Positions 1 through 9,404 of a stretch of DNA of 37,366 nt are shown piece after piece. Source of the DNA: Veillonella sp. 3891 (GTDB lineage Bacteria; Bacillota; Negativicutes; Veillonellales; Veillonellaceae); NCBI RefSeq assembly GCF_003992315.1, contig NZ_RQVE01000015.1:1-37366 (forward strand). Reading direction: 5' to 3'. Under the pieces are notes generated by a model. The model worked only from the letters and a program-made list of their open reading frames with translations. It was not told where the DNA came from and searched no databases. Position 1 is the stretch's first letter. Each line of letters begins with the position of its first letter. The position numbers were made by a program, and so were the translations under genes.

Positions 1-76
1 AGAAGGTTTACGTTTCGCGATCCGCGAAGGTGGCCATACAGTAGGCGCTGGTGTTGTTACAGCTATCGAAGCATAA
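1..76 (+). CDS. tuf: Elongation factor Tu, C-terminal end (partial)
   Basis: The open frame enters from the left edge (first full codon at position 2), reads 24 codons and stops at TAA 74-76. The residues FAIREGGHTVGAGVVTAIEA are the conserved last strands of domain 3 of EF-Tu, the GTPase that delivers aminoacyl-tRNA to the ribosome. In many bacteria tuf sits directly upstream of the S10 operon, as it does here. Only the tail is visible, so nothing can be said about the rest of the gene. Confidence 0.93.
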   Translation, partial: EGLRFAIREGGHTVGAGVVTAIEA

Positions 77-115
77 TCTGACTGAAAGATTATCTATATA
101 AACCGTGCAATCGAG

Positions 116-135
116 GAGCGGCAAACTTGCCGCTC
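116..135 (+). promoter_or_regulatory. Hairpin in the tuf-rpsJ intergenic region
   Basis: GAGCGGCA (116-123) and TGCCGCTC (128-135) form a perfect 8-bp stem with a 4-nt loop. Only two T residues follow, so it is not a convincing intrinsic terminator. It could be a weak attenuator or processing site between tuf and the S10 operon. The rest of 77-235 shows no strong promoter; TATGAT at 153-158 has only a poor -35. Confidence 0.5.
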
Positions 136-169
136 TTAGGTTGTGTATAAACTATGATATAGAAGGTTG

Positions 170-181
170 CCCTCGCGAGGG
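170..181 (+). promoter_or_regulatory. 12-bp perfect palindrome in the rpsJ leader
   Basis: CCCTCGCGAGGG is a perfect palindrome. In RNA it can fold as a 4-bp stem with a CGCG loop. Its right half overlaps an AGGGAG Shine-Dalgarno-like sequence (178-183) that precedes an in-frame ATG at 191. It may therefore gate initiation at that upstream start. No function is demonstrated. Confidence 0.4.
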
Positions 182-235
182 AGAATTTCTATGGAGCAGT
201 TCATTCTGGAAATGGACGAAGGGAGATATATAACA

Positions 236-547
236 ATGGCAAAACAACAAAAAATCCGTATTCGCTTGAAAGCATATGATCACAAAGCATTAGATCAAAG
301 TGCTCAACGTATTGTAGACGTTGCAAAACGCAATGGCGCATTGGTTTCTGGACCAATTCCATTGCCTACAGAAAAAAATATTTTCACGATTCTTCGTTCT
401 CCACATGTTAACAAAGATTCCCGTGAACAATTCGAAATGCGTACACATAAACGCTTAGTAGAAATTATTGAACCAAATTCGAAAACAGTAGATGCAATCA
501 CTCGCCTTGATTTGCCAGCTGGTGTATCTATTGAAATAAAATTATAA
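236..547 (+). CDS. rpsJ: 30S ribosomal protein S10 (NusE)
   Basis: The 103-aa product has the family's usual length and starts [16 protein letters not shown]. It contains the conserved loop around [21 protein letters not shown]10 sits in the head of the 30S subunit and, as NusE, joins NusB in transcription antitermination. The start at 236 gives the canonical N-terminus and has AAGGGAG ten bases upstream. The frame stays open further upstream and contains another ATG at 191 with its own SD-like AGGGAG, so a 15-residue longer form is possible but not expected from the family. It is the first gene of the ribosomal block. Confidence 0.97.
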   Translation: MAKQQKIRIRLKAYDHKALDQSAQRIVDVAKRNGALVSGPIPLPTEKNIFTILRSPHVNKDSREQFEMRTHKRLVEIIEPNSKTVDAITRLDLPAGVSIEIKL

Positions 548-566
548 GAAATAAGGAGGTGCGATT

Positions 567-1208
567 ATGTCTAAAGCTATTTTGGGTAAAAAGTTAGGAA
601 TGACTCAAGTCTTCACAACTGAAGGCAAACTAGTTCCTGTCACTGTAGTGGAAACTACACCTAGCGTAGTAGTGCAAGTAAAAACTGTTGAATCCGACGG
701 TTACAATGCAGTACAGCTTGGTTACGGTTCCATTAAAGAAAAACATTTAACTAAACCTGTAAAAGGCCAGTTCGATAAAGCCGGCGTAGCGCCAGTTAAA
801 TATCTTCGTGAACTTCGCCTTGCTGAAGCAACTGATTACACAGTGGGCCAAACTCTGGCAGCTGATATCTTCGCAGAAGGTGAGCTAGTAGATGTTGTGG
901 GTACAGGTAAAGGTAAAGGTTTCGCTGGTACAATTAAGCGTCATAACTTTAGCCGTGGTCCTGAAACTCATGGTTCTAAATCTCATCGTGAACCAGGTTC
1001 CATCGGTCCAATGATCTCCGGTGGCGGCGGTAAAGTATTTAAAGGTAAAAAACTTCCTGGACAAATGGGTGGTGGCAGAGTTACTGTACAACGTCTATCT
1101 GTTGTAAAAGTTGATGCTGAACGTAACCTTTTATTAATCAAAGGTGGCATCCCTGGTGCTAAAGGTAGCCTAGTGATGGTTCGCAACACAGTAAAACCTG
1201 TTAAATAA
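567..1208 (+). CDS. rplC: 50S ribosomal protein L3
   Basis: The 213-aa product begins MSKAILGKKLGMTQVF, the classic L3 N-terminus. The central extension with GTGKGKGFAGTIKRHNF and the glycine-rich GGGGKVFKGKKLPGQMGG segment reaches toward the peptidyl transferase centre. L3 is an early assembly protein of the large subunit. AAGGAGG lies at a normal distance from the ATG. It is 19 bp after rpsJ and 25 bp before rplD, as expected for the S10 operon. Confidence 0.98.
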   Translation: MSKAILGKKLGMTQVFTTEGKLVPVTVVETTPSVVVQVKTVESDGYNAVQLGYGSIKEKHLTKPVKGQFDKAGVAPVKYLRELRLAEATDYTVGQTLAADIFAEGELVDVVGTGKGKGFAGTIKRHNFSRGPETHGSKSHREPGSIGPMISGGGGKVFKGKKLPGQMGGGRVTVQRLSVVKVDAERNLLLIKGGIPGAKGSLVMVRNTVKPVK

Positions 1209-1233
1209 CTAATTGTCGAAAGGAGGATACATA

Positions 1234-1857
1234 ATGCCAACAGTAACTAAATACAACATGTCCGGCGCTAAAGTCGGCGAAATCCAGTTGAATGATGCAG
1301 TATTCGGTGTTGAAGTAAACGCTGCTGTTATGCATCAAGCCGTAGTTCGTCAATTGTCTAACGAACGACTTGGTACACATGCAACTAAAACTCGAGGAGA
1401 AGTACGCGGTGGCGGTAAAAAACCTTGGAGACAAAAAGGTACAGGCCGTGCTCGTGCTGGTTCTAGCCGTTCCCCAATTTGGGTAGGTGGTGGTATCACT
1501 TTTGGTCCACAACCTCGTAGCTACTATAAAGCTATGCCTCGTAAAGCTAGACGCTTAGCAGTTAAATCTGCATTATCTGATAAAGTAAATCACAGCGAAT
1601 TGTTCGTAATCGACGAATTGAAATTAGCTGCACCAAAAACTAAAGATGTATTAAACATTCTTAATAACTTCAAAGTTGGTGACGCAAAAGTTCTTTTCAT
1701 CACTGATGGTGATGTAAATGTGGAATTATCCGCTCGTAACATCCAAGGTGTAAAAGCACTTCCATACACAAATATCAATATCTTCGATTTATTGCACCAC
1801 GACAAACTCTTCATCGCTGAAGGTGCTATTGCAAAAATTGAGGAGGTGCTTGGATAA
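1234..1857 (+). CDS. rplD: 50S ribosomal protein L4
   Basis: The 207-aa product begins [16 protein letters not shown]. It carries the long basic loop with [20 protein letters not shown], which lines the peptide exit tunnel near the macrolide site. I chose ATG 1234 because AAAGGAGG (1219-1226) precedes it. An in-frame TTG at 1213 lies upstream of that SD. In E. coli, L4 autoregulates the S10 operon; whether it does here cannot be told. The TAA overlaps the next ATG by one base. Confidence 0.98.
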   Translation: MPTVTKYNMSGAKVGEIQLNDAVFGVEVNAAVMHQAVVRQLSNERLGTHATKTRGEVRGGGKKPWRQKGTGRARAGSSRSPIWVGGGITFGPQPRSYYKAMPRKARRLAVKSALSDKVNHSELFVIDELKLAAPKTKDVLNILNNFKVGDAKVLFITDGDVNVELSARNIQGVKALPYTNINIFDLLHHDKLFIAEGAIAKIEEVLG

Positions 1858-2141
1858 TGAACAAATTTGATGTATTAATTCGTCCAATCATTACAGAAAA
1901 AACAACTTTGTTAATGCAAGAAAACAAATATACTTTCCAAGTTCCTTTGACTGCGAACAAAGTAGAAATCCGTAAAGCTGTTGAATCTATCTTCAACGTA
2001 AAAGTAGAAAAAGTAGCCACAATCCGTGTATTAGGAAAAACTAAACGCATGGGTCGCACAATGGGTAAACGTAGCGATTACAAAAAAGCTATCGTAACTC
2101 TAAAAGCTGGCGAATCTATTGAATTATTTGAAGGTGTATAA
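1857..2141 (+). CDS. rplW: 50S ribosomal protein L23
   Basis: The 94-aa protein begins [19 protein letters not shown]. The PIITEKT segment is the family signature and holds the conserved glutamate used at the tunnel exit to dock trigger factor and SRP. The start shares one base with the rplD stop (TAATG), implying translational coupling. Its SD, GAGGAGGTG, lies inside the end of rplD. Length is normal. Confidence 0.97.
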   Translation: MNKFDVLIRPIITEKTTLLMQENKYTFQVPLTANKVEIRKAVESIFNVKVEKVATIRVLGKTKRMGRTMGKRSDYKKAIVTLKAGESIELFEGV

Positions 2142-2164
2142 GAGTCTAGTAAGGAGGCCCAATA

Positions 2165-2995
2165 ATGGCAATTAAATCATTTAAACCGTACTCCGCTGGT
2201 CGTCGGTTTATGACAGTGTCTGCCTTTACTGAAATTACAGCAAGCAAACCTGAAAAATCCTTGCTCGCAAAAGTAACTTCTAAAGGTGGTCGTAATAACA
2301 CTGGTAAAATGACAGTACGTCATCAAGGTGGCGGTCATAAACGTCAATACCGTATTATTGACTTCAAACGTACTAAAGATAATATCCCAGCTCGCGTAGC
2401 TACAATCGAATACGATCCTAACCGTAGTGCTCGTATCGCATTGTTAAACTATGCAGATGGCGAAAAACGTTATATCATTGCTCCACATGGTCTTAAAGTG
2501 GGTGATGTAGTTTACTCCGGTCCTGAATCCGATATTAAACCAGGTAATGCGTTACCATTGGCTAATATCCCATTGGGTACTCAAGTACACAACATCGAAA
2601 TGAAAATTGGTAAAGGCGGACAAATCGTTCGTTCTGCTGGTACTTCCGCTCAATTAATGGCGAAAGAAGGCAACTATGCATTACTTCGTTTACCATCTGG
2701 TGAACTTCGTCGTGTACGCGTAGAATGCCGTGCTACAGTAGGTGTTGTATCTAACATTGACCATGAAAATATCACTATTGGTAAAGCTGGCCGTCAACGT
2801 TGGAAAGGCATTCGTCCTGGCAACCGCGGTGTTACAATGAACCCTTGTGACCATCCACATGGTGGTGGTGAAGGTAAATCTCCAGTTGGTCGTAAACATC
2901 CTGTTACACCTTGGGGTAAACCAGCTCATGGCGTTAAAACTCGCGACAAGAAAAAAGCTTCTAGCAAGTTAATCGTTAAACGTCGTACAAAATAG
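2165..2995 (+). CDS. rplB: 50S ribosomal protein L2
   Basis: The 276-aa product begins [18 protein letters not shown]. It has the near-invariant C-terminal motif [19 protein letters not shown], where many bacteria have MNPVDHPHGG; the HPHGGGEG core with its key histidine is intact. L2 binds 23S rRNA, bridges the subunits and is needed for peptidyl transferase assembly. The basic tail ends [18 protein letters not shown] lies about 8 bp before the ATG. Confidence 0.98.
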   Translation: MAIKSFKPYSAGRRFMTVSAFTEITASKPEKSLLAKVTSKGGRNNTGKMTVRHQGGGHKRQYRIIDFKRTKDNIPARVATIEYDPNRSARIALLNYADGEKRYIIAPHGLKVGDVVYSGPESDIKPGNALPLANIPLGTQVHNIEMKIGKGGQIVRSAGTSAQLMAKEGNYALLRLPSGELRRVRVECRATVGVVSNIDHENITIGKAGRQRWKGIRPGNRGVTMNPCDHPHGGGEGKSPVGRKHPVTPWGKPAHGVKTRDKKKASSKLIVKRRTK

Positions 2996-3017
2996 GATAT
3001 AGGAAGGAGATATAACA

Positions 3018-3299
3018 GTGTCCAGATCAATTAAAAAAGGCCCTTTTGTTGCAGAATCTCTTCTGAAAAAAATTGATGCCTTAAATGAAACTAATGATAA
3101 AAAAGTAGTAAAAACCTGGTCCCGTGCATCTACTATTTTCCCACAATTTGTAGGCCATACGATTGCTGTGCATGATGGTCGCAAACATGTACCTGTATTC
3201 ATTACAGAAGATATGGTAGGTCATAAATTAGGTGAATTCGCTCCTACACGTACTTATAAAGGTCATGGTAAGGACGAAAAAACTACAGGCAGAAAATAG
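3018..3299 (+). CDS. rpsS: 30S ribosomal protein S19
   Basis: The 93-aa product begins (GTG) [18 protein letters not shown] and contains [17 protein letters not shown], both S19 signatures. S19 lies in the 30S head, forms a complex with S13 and contacts A-site tRNA. GGAAGGAGATAT precedes the GTG start at a normal distance. It sits between rplB and rplV, the standard order. Confidence 0.97.
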   Translation: MSRSIKKGPFVAESLLKKIDALNETNDKKVVKTWSRASTIFPQFVGHTIAVHDGRKHVPVFITEDMVGHKLGEFAPTRTYKGHGKDEKTTGRK

Positions 3300-3310
3300 G
3301 AGGATTTAAC

Positions 3311-3646
3311 ATGGAAGCAAAAGCAATCGCTAGACATATTCGTATTGCGCCTCGTAAAATCCGCATCGTTGCAGATTTAGTGCGCGGTAAAAACATCGGC
3401 GAAGCATTTGCCATCTTGAAGTTTACTCCGAAAGTTGGCGCCGATGTAGTAACTAAAGTTTTGACATCTGCTATCGCAAATGCAGAACACAATTTTGACA
3501 TGAATGTAGAAAATCTTTATGTGTCTGAGATCTTCGTTGATCAAGGTCCAACAATGAAACGCATTCATCCTCGTTCCCGTGGACAGGCTTTCAAAATTTT
3601 GAAACGTTCTAGCCACGTAACAGTAGTTGTTAAAGAAAGAGCTTAA
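3311..3646 (+). CDS. rplV: 50S ribosomal protein L22
   Basis: The 111-aa product begins [20 protein letters not shown], the L22 signature. The beta-hairpin tip region [20 protein letters not shown] reaches the exit-tunnel constriction next to L4, where macrolide resistance mutations occur in other species. The SD (AGGAGG, 3299-3304) overlaps the rpsS stop, so the two are probably coupled. Confidence 0.97.
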   Translation: MEAKAIARHIRIAPRKIRIVADLVRGKNIGEAFAILKFTPKVGADVVTKVLTSAIANAEHNFDMNVENLYVSEIFVDQGPTMKRIHPRSRGQAFKILKRSSHVTVVVKERA

Positions 3647-3664
3647 TCGAAGGAGGGAAACAGA

Positions 3665-4330
3665 GTGGGTCAAAAAGTAAATCCACATGGCTTGCGTGTT
3701 GGTATCGTAAAAGATTGGGACGCAAAATGGTATGCTGATAAAGATTTCGCATCTAACCTTCATGAAGACGTAAAAATTCGTACCTTCTTGAAGAAAACAC
3801 TTTTCATTGCTGGTATTTCCCGCATTGAAATTGAGCGTACAAATAAACGTATTAAAGTAACTATCCACACTGCTAAACCAGGTATGGTTATCGGTAAAGG
3901 TGGACAAGGTATCGAAGATATCCGTAAAGAATTGAAACGTTTTACAGATAAACAAATCGATGTAAACATTGCTGAAATTAAACAAGTAGACATGGAAGCT
4001 CAACTTGTTGCTGAAAGCATTGCTAGCCAATTGGAACGCCGTGTAAGCTTCCGTCGTGCAATGAAACAAGCAGTAGGTCGCACTATGCGTTTAGGCGCTA
4101 ACGGTATCAAAGTTATGGTATCTGGTCGTCTAGGTGGTGCAGAGATCGCTCGTAGCGAATCTTACCGTGAAGGTTCCATTCCACTTCACACACTTCGTGC
4201 TAATATCGACTATGCAACAGCAGAAGCACATACAACATATGGTTGCATCGGTATTAAAGTATGGATCTACAAAGGTGAAGTTTTGCCAGAAGCTAAACAA
4301 ACATCTAAAAAGGAAGAAGGTGACAACTAA
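3665..4330 (+). CDS. rpsC: 30S ribosomal protein S3
   Basis: The 221-aa product uses GTG and begins [18 protein letters not shown]. The KH RNA-binding domain is visible around [20 protein letters not shown] (GKGG loop). The C-terminal domain has the conserved [20 protein letters not shown] segment lining the mRNA entry channel. Its tail (SKKEEGDN) is short and acidic. The stop overlaps the rplP ATG by one base, giving tight coupling. Confidence 0.98.
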   Translation: MGQKVNPHGLRVGIVKDWDAKWYADKDFASNLHEDVKIRTFLKKTLFIAGISRIEIERTNKRIKVTIHTAKPGMVIGKGGQGIEDIRKELKRFTDKQIDVNIAEIKQVDMEAQLVAESIASQLERRVSFRRAMKQAVGRTMRLGANGIKVMVSGRLGGAEIARSESYREGSIPLHTLRANIDYATAEAHTTYGCIGIKVWIYKGEVLPEAKQTSKKEEGDN

Positions 4331-4767
4331 TGCTAATTCCAAAGCGCGTAAAACATCGTAAACAATTCCGCGGTCGTATGAAAGGCCGTGCAATGCGTGG
4401 TAACAAAGTTGCTCATGGTGATTTCGGTTTAGTAGCATTAGAGCCATCTTGGATCACAAACCGTCAAATCGAAGCAGCCCGTATTGCTATGACACGTTAT
4501 ATCAAACGTGGTGGTAAAGTTTGGATTAAAATTTTCCCTGATAAACCAATCACTGCAAAACCAGCAGGCGTTCGTATGGGTTCCGGTAAAGGTTCTCCAG
4601 AAAAATGGGTAGCAGTAGTTCGCCCAGGACGTGTAATGTTTGAAATGAACGGCGTACCAGAAGTAGTGGCTCGTGAAGCTATGCGTCTTGCAAGCCATAA
4701 ACTTCCAATCAAAACTAAGTTCGTTGTTAAGGGTAAAGAATTGGGTGGTGACGTAAATGAAGGTTAA
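4330..4767 (+). CDS. rplP: 50S ribosomal protein L16
   Basis: The 145-aa product begins [20 protein letters not shown] and contains [20 protein letters not shown], typical of L16. L16 organises the A-site and the tRNA elbow region of the 50S subunit. It overlaps rpsC by one base. The 3' end overlaps rpmC by 11 bp, so translation of L16 and L29 is probably linked. Confidence 0.98.
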   Translation: MLIPKRVKHRKQFRGRMKGRAMRGNKVAHGDFGLVALEPSWITNRQIEAARIAMTRYIKRGGKVWIKIFPDKPITAKPAGVRMGSGKGSPEKWVAVVRPGRVMFEMNGVPEVVAREAMRLASHKLPIKTKFVVKGKELGGDVNEG

Positions 4768-4957
4768 TGACATTCGCAATTTGAGCGCTGCCGAGTTGAA
4801 CACTAAAGTTTCCGAATTGAAAGAAGAGTTGTTTAACCTACGTTTTCAACTCGCTACTGGTCAATTAGAAAATCCAATGCGTATCCGTGAAGTTAAGAAA
4901 ACTATCGCTCGTATCAAAACTGTACAACGAGAAGAAGAAATTAAAGGTAACGCATAA
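4757..4957 (+). CDS. rpmC: 50S ribosomal protein L29
   Basis: The 66-aa product begins [20 protein letters not shown] and has the [20 protein letters not shown] signature, a two-helix hairpin. L29 sits beside L23 at the exit tunnel. The ATG lies inside the end of rplP. Length matches the family. Confidence 0.97.
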   Translation: MKVNDIRNLSAAELNTKVSELKEELFNLRFQLATGQLENPMRIREVKKTIARIKTVQREEEIKGNA

Positions 4958-4996
4958 TAACAAATTTTGTTTGGATTGAATAGGAGGCTTAAAGTC

Positions 4997-5257
4997 GTGG
5001 CAGAAGTAAGAAATGTACGAAAAGCACGTGTAGGTAAAGTTGTAAGCAACAAAATGGATAAAACAGTTGTTGTACAAATCGATCGTAAAGTACCTCACGA
5101 ATTATATAGCAAGCCAATGGTAACAAGCAAACGTTTTAAAGCACATGATGAAAACAACGAATGCTTAGTTGGCGATATCGTAAAAATCGTAGAAACTCGT
5201 CCATTATCTAAAGATAAACGTTGGAGAGTTGTAGAAATTATTGAAAGACAAAAATAA
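4997..5257 (+). CDS. rpsQ: 30S ribosomal protein S17
   Basis: The 86-aa product starts at GTG 4997 ([18 protein letters not shown]), preceded by TAGGAGGC at 4981-4988. The frame is open back to 4967, but that would place the SD inside the gene. The OB-fold core includes [18 protein letters not shown] and the motif [21 protein letters not shown]17 is a primary binder of the 16S 5' domain. Confidence 0.97.
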   Translation: MAEVRNVRKARVGKVVSNKMDKTVVVQIDRKVPHELYSKPMVTSKRFKAHDENNECLVGDIVKIVETRPLSKDKRWRVVEIIERQK

Positions 5258-5281
5258 TCAGTGATGTAAGGAGGAAAAGTC

Positions 5282-5650
5282 ATGATCCAGCAACAAACAA
5301 TTTTGAATGTTGCCGATAACACTGGTGCGAAACGCATTATGTGCATCCAAGTGATGGGCGGTTCTTACCGTAAATTTGGCAATATTGGTGACGTAATCGT
5401 TGCTTCTGTAAAAGATGCATCACCCGGTGGCGTTGTCAAGAAAGGCGACGTTGTAAAAGCCGTTATTGTTCGTTCTAAAAAAGGCATCCGTCGTCAAGAT
5501 GGTTCCTATATCCGTTTCGATGAGAACGCTGCTGTAGTTATTAAAGACGACAAAAGCCCTCGCGGAACTCGTATTTTCGGACCTGTAGCAAGAGAACTTC
5601 GTGAAAAAGACTTCATGAAAATTATCTCCCTTGCTCCAGAAGTGTTATAA
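5282..5650 (+). CDS. rplN: 50S ribosomal protein L14
   Basis: The 122-aa product begins [20 protein letters not shown], the L14 signature. It ends with the conserved [20 protein letters not shown] plus [10 protein letters not shown]14 forms an intersubunit bridge and binds the silencing factor RsfS. It marks the start of the spc-type gene order. AAGGAGGAAA lies just upstream of the ATG. Confidence 0.98.
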   Translation: MIQQQTILNVADNTGAKRIMCIQVMGGSYRKFGNIGDVIVASVKDASPGGVVKKGDVVKAVIVRSKKGIRRQDGSYIRFDENAAVVIKDDKSPRGTRIFGPVARELREKDFMKIISLAPEVL

Positions 5651-5666
5651 GAAGGAGGAGCTCAAC

Positions 5667-5984
5667 ATGTCCCAAAAACTACATGTTAAAAAAGGTGATA
5701 CAGTTGTTGTTATCTCCGGCAAGGAAAAAGGTAAACAAGGCGAAATCATCGCTGTTGATATCAAAAAAGAACGAGTAACTGTAAAAGGTCTTAACCTAGT
5801 TAAACGTCATACAAAACCTAGCCAAGCGAACCCTCAAGGTGGCATCATTGAAAAAGAAGGTACAATCCATGTATCCAACGTAATGGTGTTAGATCCTGAG
5901 CAAAAAGTTCCAACTCGTATTAAAAAAGTTGAGGAAAATGGTTCTTTAGTTCGTGTAGCTGTTAAAAGTGGCGCTAAACTTTAA
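5667..5984 (+). CDS. rplX: 50S ribosomal protein L24
   Basis: The 105-aa product starts at ATG 5667 ([20 protein letters not shown]), preceded by AAGGAGGAG at 5652-5660. An upstream in-frame start at 5631 overlaps rplN and lies before the SD. The KOW motif is visible as [19 protein letters not shown]24 initiates 50S assembly and sits near the exit tunnel. Confidence 0.97.
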   Translation: MSQKLHVKKGDTVVVISGKEKGKQGEIIAVDIKKERVTVKGLNLVKRHTKPSQANPQGGIIEKEGTIHVSNVMVLDPEQKVPTRIKKVEENGSLVRVAVKSGAKL

Positions 5985-6012
5985 TTGATAAGGAAAGGAG
6001 GTCTTTTACAAA

Positions 6013-6552
6013 ATGTCTCGTTTACAAGAAAAATATACTTCTGAAATTAAGAAGGCTTTACAAGAGAAATTCCAATATGGCAACGTAATGGAAATTCCTA
6101 AATTAGAAAAAATCGTAATCAATATCGGCGTAGGCGATGCTGTTGGTAACTCCAAAGCATTGGACGCAGCTGTTAAAGATTTAGAAATTATCGCTGGTCA
6201 AAAACCAGTCGTAACTCGCGCGAAAAAATCCATTGCGAACTTCAAAGTTCGTGAAGGTATGCCTCTTGGCACAAAAGTAACTCTTCGTGGCGAACGCATG
6301 TATGAATTCCTCGATAAATTGATTAATGCGGCATTGCCTCGCGTGCGTGACTTCCGTGGTATCAGCGCAAAAGCGTTTGATGGTCGTGGTAACTATGCAT
6401 TAGGCCTAAAAGAGCAATTAATCTTCCCTGAAATCGAATACGATCAAGTAGAACGAGTAACAGGTATGGATATTATCTTCGTAACAACAGCTAACACTGA
6501 CGAAGAAGCTCGTGAATTATTGGCACAATTCGGCATGCCTTTTGAAAAATAA
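6013..6552 (+). CDS. rplE: 50S ribosomal protein L5
   Basis: The 179-aa product begins [20 protein letters not shown] and contains [20 protein letters not shown] and [16 protein letters not shown], both L5 signatures. L5 binds 5S rRNA with L18 and contacts P-site tRNA. It is the usual length, preceded by AAAGGAGG with about 10 bp spacing. Confidence 0.98.
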   Translation: MSRLQEKYTSEIKKALQEKFQYGNVMEIPKLEKIVINIGVGDAVGNSKALDAAVKDLEIIAGQKPVVTRAKKSIANFKVREGMPLGTKVTLRGERMYEFLDKLINAALPRVRDFRGISAKAFDGRGNYALGLKEQLIFPEIEYDQVERVTGMDIIFVTTANTDEEARELLAQFGMPFEK

Positions 6553-6569
6553 TTAGGAGGAAACGATAG

Positions 6570-6839
6570 ATGGCTAAAAAATCTATGATCGAACGTGAGA
6601 AAAAACGTGCACGTATCGTTGCAAAATATGCAGCAAAACGCGAAGCGTTAAAAGCAGCAGGCGATTATGAAGGTTTATCCAAATTACCTGCCAACGCATC
6701 CCCAACACGCTTGCACAACCGTTGCAACTTAACAGGTCGTCCTCATGGTTATATGCGTAAATTCGGTATTAGCCGTATTGCGTTCCGTGAATTGGCGTAC
6801 AAAGGACAAATCCCTGGCGTGAAAAAAGCTAGTTGGTAA
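6570..6839 (+). CDS. rpsN: 30S ribosomal protein S14, zinc-independent type
   Basis: The 89-aa product begins [20 protein letters not shown] and ends with [11 protein letters not shown]. The S14 core is clear ([20 protein letters not shown]). It has a single cysteine and none of the four zinc ligands (CxxC pairs) of the short 61-residue form commonly found at this locus in Firmicutes. It is therefore the longer, zinc-free type, close in length to the alternative S14 of Bacillus (89 aa). S14 is a late-assembling 30S head protein. The gene lies between rplE and rpsH as usual. Confidence 0.96.
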   Translation: MAKKSMIEREKKRARIVAKYAAKREALKAAGDYEGLSKLPANASPTRLHNRCNLTGRPHGYMRKFGISRIAFRELAYKGQIPGVKKASW

Positions 6840-6867
6840 TAGGATAACGAGAGGAGGTTTTTAGAAG

Positions 6868-7266
6868 ATGGTAATGACAGATCCGATTGCGGATATGCTG
6901 ACACGCATCCGTAATGCAAACTCTGCACTTCATGAAACAGTTGAAATCCCTGCTTCTAAAATGAAGGCTGCTGTTTTAGCTATCCTTAAAGACGAAGGTT
7001 TCGTTAAGGAAGTTGAAACAATTGAAAATGAAAAACATGCTACTTTAAAAGTAACATTGAAATATGGTTCTAATAATGAAAAAGTAATTACCGGTATTAA
7101 ACGTATCTCTAAACCAGGCCTACGTGTATACGCGAAAAAGGAAGAACTTCCTCGCGTACTTGGTGGTTTAGGTATCGCAGTTATTTCTACATCTAAAGGC
7201 ATCATGAGCGATAAACAAGCTCGTAAAGAAGGCTTAGGTGGCGAAGTAATCGCTTACGTTTGGTAA
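6868..7266 (+). CDS. rpsH: 30S ribosomal protein S8
   Basis: The 132-aa product begins [20 protein letters not shown] and ends with [12 protein letters not shown], the usual S8 C-terminus. S8 is a primary 16S rRNA binder and in E. coli represses the spc operon. The start at 6868 has GAGGAGG upstream with about ten bases spacing. A second ATG two codons later would serve equally well. Confidence 0.97.
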   Translation: MVMTDPIADMLTRIRNANSALHETVEIPASKMKAAVLAILKDEGFVKEVETIENEKHATLKVTLKYGSNNEKVITGIKRISKPGLRVYAKKEELPRVLGGLGIAVISTSKGIMSDKQARKEGLGGEVIAYVW

Positions 7267-7290
7267 TCATAGCAATAGGAGGTAGAAAGA

Positions 7291-7836
7291 ATGTCACGTG
7301 TCGGTAGAATGCCTATCGAGATCCCAGCTGGCGTAACGGTAACTCAAAACGAGCATACGTTAACAGTTAAGGGTGCAAAAGGTGAATTAACTCGTACTTT
7401 CCATCCGGACATCAACATTGCTGTTGAAGAAAATGTAATCACAGTAACTCGTCCTAGCGATGGAAAAGAACACCGTTCTTTACACGGTTTAACTCGTGCT
7501 CTTGTTGCTAACATGGTAACAGGCGTACATGAAGGCTTTACTAAAACTTTAGAAATCAATGGCGTTGGTTACAGAGCGGCTAAGCAAGGTAACAAACTTG
7601 CTTTAACATTGGGCTTCTCCCATCCAGTAGAGATGGAAGCTCCTGCTGGTATTACAATCGATGTCCCAGCTCCTAATAAAATCGTTGTTTCTGGTGCTGA
7701 CAAAGAAGTTGTTGGTGCAGTAGCAGCTGATATTCGTAAATGGAGAAAACCAGAACCTTACAAAGGTAAAGGTATCCGTTACGAAGGCGAAGTTGTTCGT
7801 CGTAAAGCAGGTAAAGCGGGCGCTAAAGGTAAGTAA
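7291..7836 (+). CDS. rplF: 50S ribosomal protein L6
   Basis: The 181-aa product begins [20 protein letters not shown] and contains the signature around [20 protein letters not shown] in the second of its two related domains. L6 lies near the sarcin-ricin loop and the factor-binding site. It has a basic tail ([10 protein letters not shown]). The SD is TAGGAGGT. Confidence 0.98.
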   Translation: MSRVGRMPIEIPAGVTVTQNEHTLTVKGAKGELTRTFHPDINIAVEENVITVTRPSDGKEHRSLHGLTRALVANMVTGVHEGFTKTLEINGVGYRAAKQGNKLALTLGFSHPVEMEAPAGITIDVPAPNKIVVSGADKEVVGAVAADIRKWRKPEPYKGKGIRYEGEVVRRKAGKAGAKGK

Positions 7837-7867
7837 TAACAGTTTACATTAGAAAGGAGTGGACATC

Positions 7868-8230
7868 TTGGCAGGAACATCCAAACGCAAAATTGCTCGT
7901 GCAAAACGTCATTTACGTTTACGTCGTCACATTTCCGGTACGGCTGCACGTCCTCGCTTGAACGTATTCCGTTCTTTAAGCAATATTTATGCTCAAGTCA
8001 TTGATGACGTAGCTGGCAAAACATTAGTATCTGCTAGCTCTCAAGATAAAGAATTAAATCTTTCCTACGGTGGTAACGTAGCTGCTGCTAAAGCAGTTGG
8101 TGAAGCTGTTGCGAAAAAAGCAATTGCTGCAGGTATCGATACAGTAGTATTTGACCGCGGTGGTTACATTTATCATGGTCGTGTAGCAGCCCTTGCAGAA
8201 GGTGCTCGTGAAGCAGGCTTAAAATTCTAA
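7868..8230 (+). CDS. rplR: 50S ribosomal protein L18
   Basis: The 120-aa product is read from a TTG start at 7868 ([20 protein letters not shown]), with AAAGGAG at 7853-7859 eight bases upstream. The in-frame GTG at 7859 overlaps the SD and is unlikely. Signatures include [20 protein letters not shown] and the C-terminal [20 protein letters not shown]18 carries 5S rRNA into the 50S subunit together with L5. Confidence 0.96.
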   Translation: MAGTSKRKIARAKRHLRLRRHISGTAARPRLNVFRSLSNIYAQVIDDVAGKTLVSASSQDKELNLSYGGNVAAAKAVGEAVAKKAIAAGIDTVVFDRGGYIYHGRVAALAEGAREAGLKF

Positions 8231-8248
8231 GAAGGAGGAACTATAGAC

Positions 8249-8749
8249 ATGGCAAGAATTGATTACACAACTCTTGATCTTAAAGAAAGAGTAGTATTCA
8301 TCAACCGCGTAGCCAAAGTTGTTAAAGGTGGTCGTCGTTTTTCCTTCAGCGCCCTTGTAGTTGTTGGTGACGGCAACGGTCATGTAGGTGTTGGCTTAGG
8401 TAAAGCTGCGGAAGTACCTGATGCAATCCGTAAAGGCATTGATGATGCTAAGAAAAACCTTATTCATGTTGTTATTAAAAATGGTACAATCCCTCACACA
8501 GTTACAGGAACATTCGGCGCAGGTCGCGTATTCTTGAAACCAGCTGCAGAAGGTACTGGAGTTATCGCTGGTGGCCCAGTTCGTGCCGTATTGGAATTAG
8601 TGGGTGTTCGTAACATCTTAACTAAATCTTTAGGATCTTCTAATCCTAACAACATGGTTCGTGCAACACTAGAAGGTTTAGCTCAATTAAAACGAGCTCA
8701 AGACGTAGCTGCACTTCGTGGCAAAACTCTTGAAGAAATTTACGGTTAA
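8249..8749 (+). CDS. rpsE: 30S ribosomal protein S5
   Basis: The 166-aa product contains the N-terminal double-stranded RNA-binding-like domain with [20 protein letters not shown] and [20 protein letters not shown], then the C-terminal domain ([20 protein letters not shown]). S5 lines the mRNA entry channel and influences fidelity. The SD is AAGGAGGAAC. It sits between rplR and rpmD. Confidence 0.98.
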   Translation: MARIDYTTLDLKERVVFINRVAKVVKGGRRFSFSALVVVGDGNGHVGVGLGKAAEVPDAIRKGIDDAKKNLIHVVIKNGTIPHTVTGTFGAGRVFLKPAAEGTGVIAGGPVRAVLELVGVRNILTKSLGSSNPNNMVRATLEGLAQLKRAQDVAALRGKTLEEIYG

Positions 8750-8763
8750 TAAGGAGACCAATA

Positions 8764-8943
8764 ATGGCACAAGTTAAAGTAACATTAACAAAAAGCTTAA
8801 TCGGTCGTCCTGCAGATCAACGTGCGACTGTTAAAGCTCTTGGATTGAAAAAAACTAACTCCCAAGTAGTTAAAGAAGTGACACCTCAAATCGAAGGTAT
8901 GCTTCATAAAGTTAGACATTTAGTAAAAGTAGAAGAAGTATAA
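8764..8943 (+). CDS. rpmD: 50S ribosomal protein L30
   Basis: This short 59-aa frame reads [20 protein letters not shown] and ends with [10 protein letters not shown]. It matches the L30 fold signature (KSLIGRP, then [11 protein letters not shown]). TAAGGAGACC lies just before the ATG. Its place between rpsE and rplO is the standard one. L30 is a small 50S protein absent from some lineages but present here. Confidence 0.95.
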   Translation: MAQVKVTLTKSLIGRPADQRATVKALGLKKTNSQVVKEVTPQIEGMLHKVRHLVKVEEV

Positions 8944-8962
8944 TAGATAAGGAGGTGCACGA

Positions 8963-9403
8963 ATGAAACTTCATGAATTAGCTCCGGCTGCAGGTTCCAA
9001 AAAAACTCGTACTCGTGTAGGTCGTGGTCTTGGATCCGGTTTAGGTAAAACTTCCGGTCGTGGTCAAAAAGGTCAAAATTCTCGTAGTGGTGGCGGTGTG
9101 CGCACTGGCTTCGAAGGTGGCCAAATGCCTCTTTATCGTCGTTTACCAAAACGTGGTTTCAAAAATATCTTTGCACTTCAATATGCAGAAGTTAATGTAT
9201 CCCAATTGAATCGTTTTGAAGACGGTGCAACTGTAGATCCAGTAGCTCTTATTGAAGCTGGTATTTTGAAAAATGTACGTGATGGTATCCGTATCCTTGG
9301 TAACGGAACTTTAGAACGTAAATTAACTGTTATCGCTAACGGCTTTACAAAATCTGCAGTAGAAAAAATCGAAGCAGCAGGTGGAAAAGTAGAGGTGATC
9401 TAG
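8963..9403 (+). CDS. rplO: 50S ribosomal protein L15
   Basis: The 146-aa product begins [20 protein letters not shown]. It has the glycine/arginine-rich extension with [20 protein letters not shown] that threads into 23S rRNA. The globular C-terminal half contains [18 protein letters not shown]. The stop TAG is one base before the GTG of secY. Confidence 0.98.
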   Translation: MKLHELAPAAGSKKTRTRVGRGLGSGLGKTSGRGQKGQNSRSGGGVRTGFEGGQMPLYRRLPKRGFKNIFALQYAEVNVSQLNRFEDGATVDPVALIEAGILKNVRDGIRILGNGTLERKLTVIANGFTKSAVEKIEAAGGKVEVI

Positions 9404-9404
9404 G

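Noticed and set aside
3377-4069. 230-codon minus-strand open frame across rplV and rpsC
   Set aside because: It lies wholly over two certain ribosomal protein genes, has no SD and no recognisable protein features.
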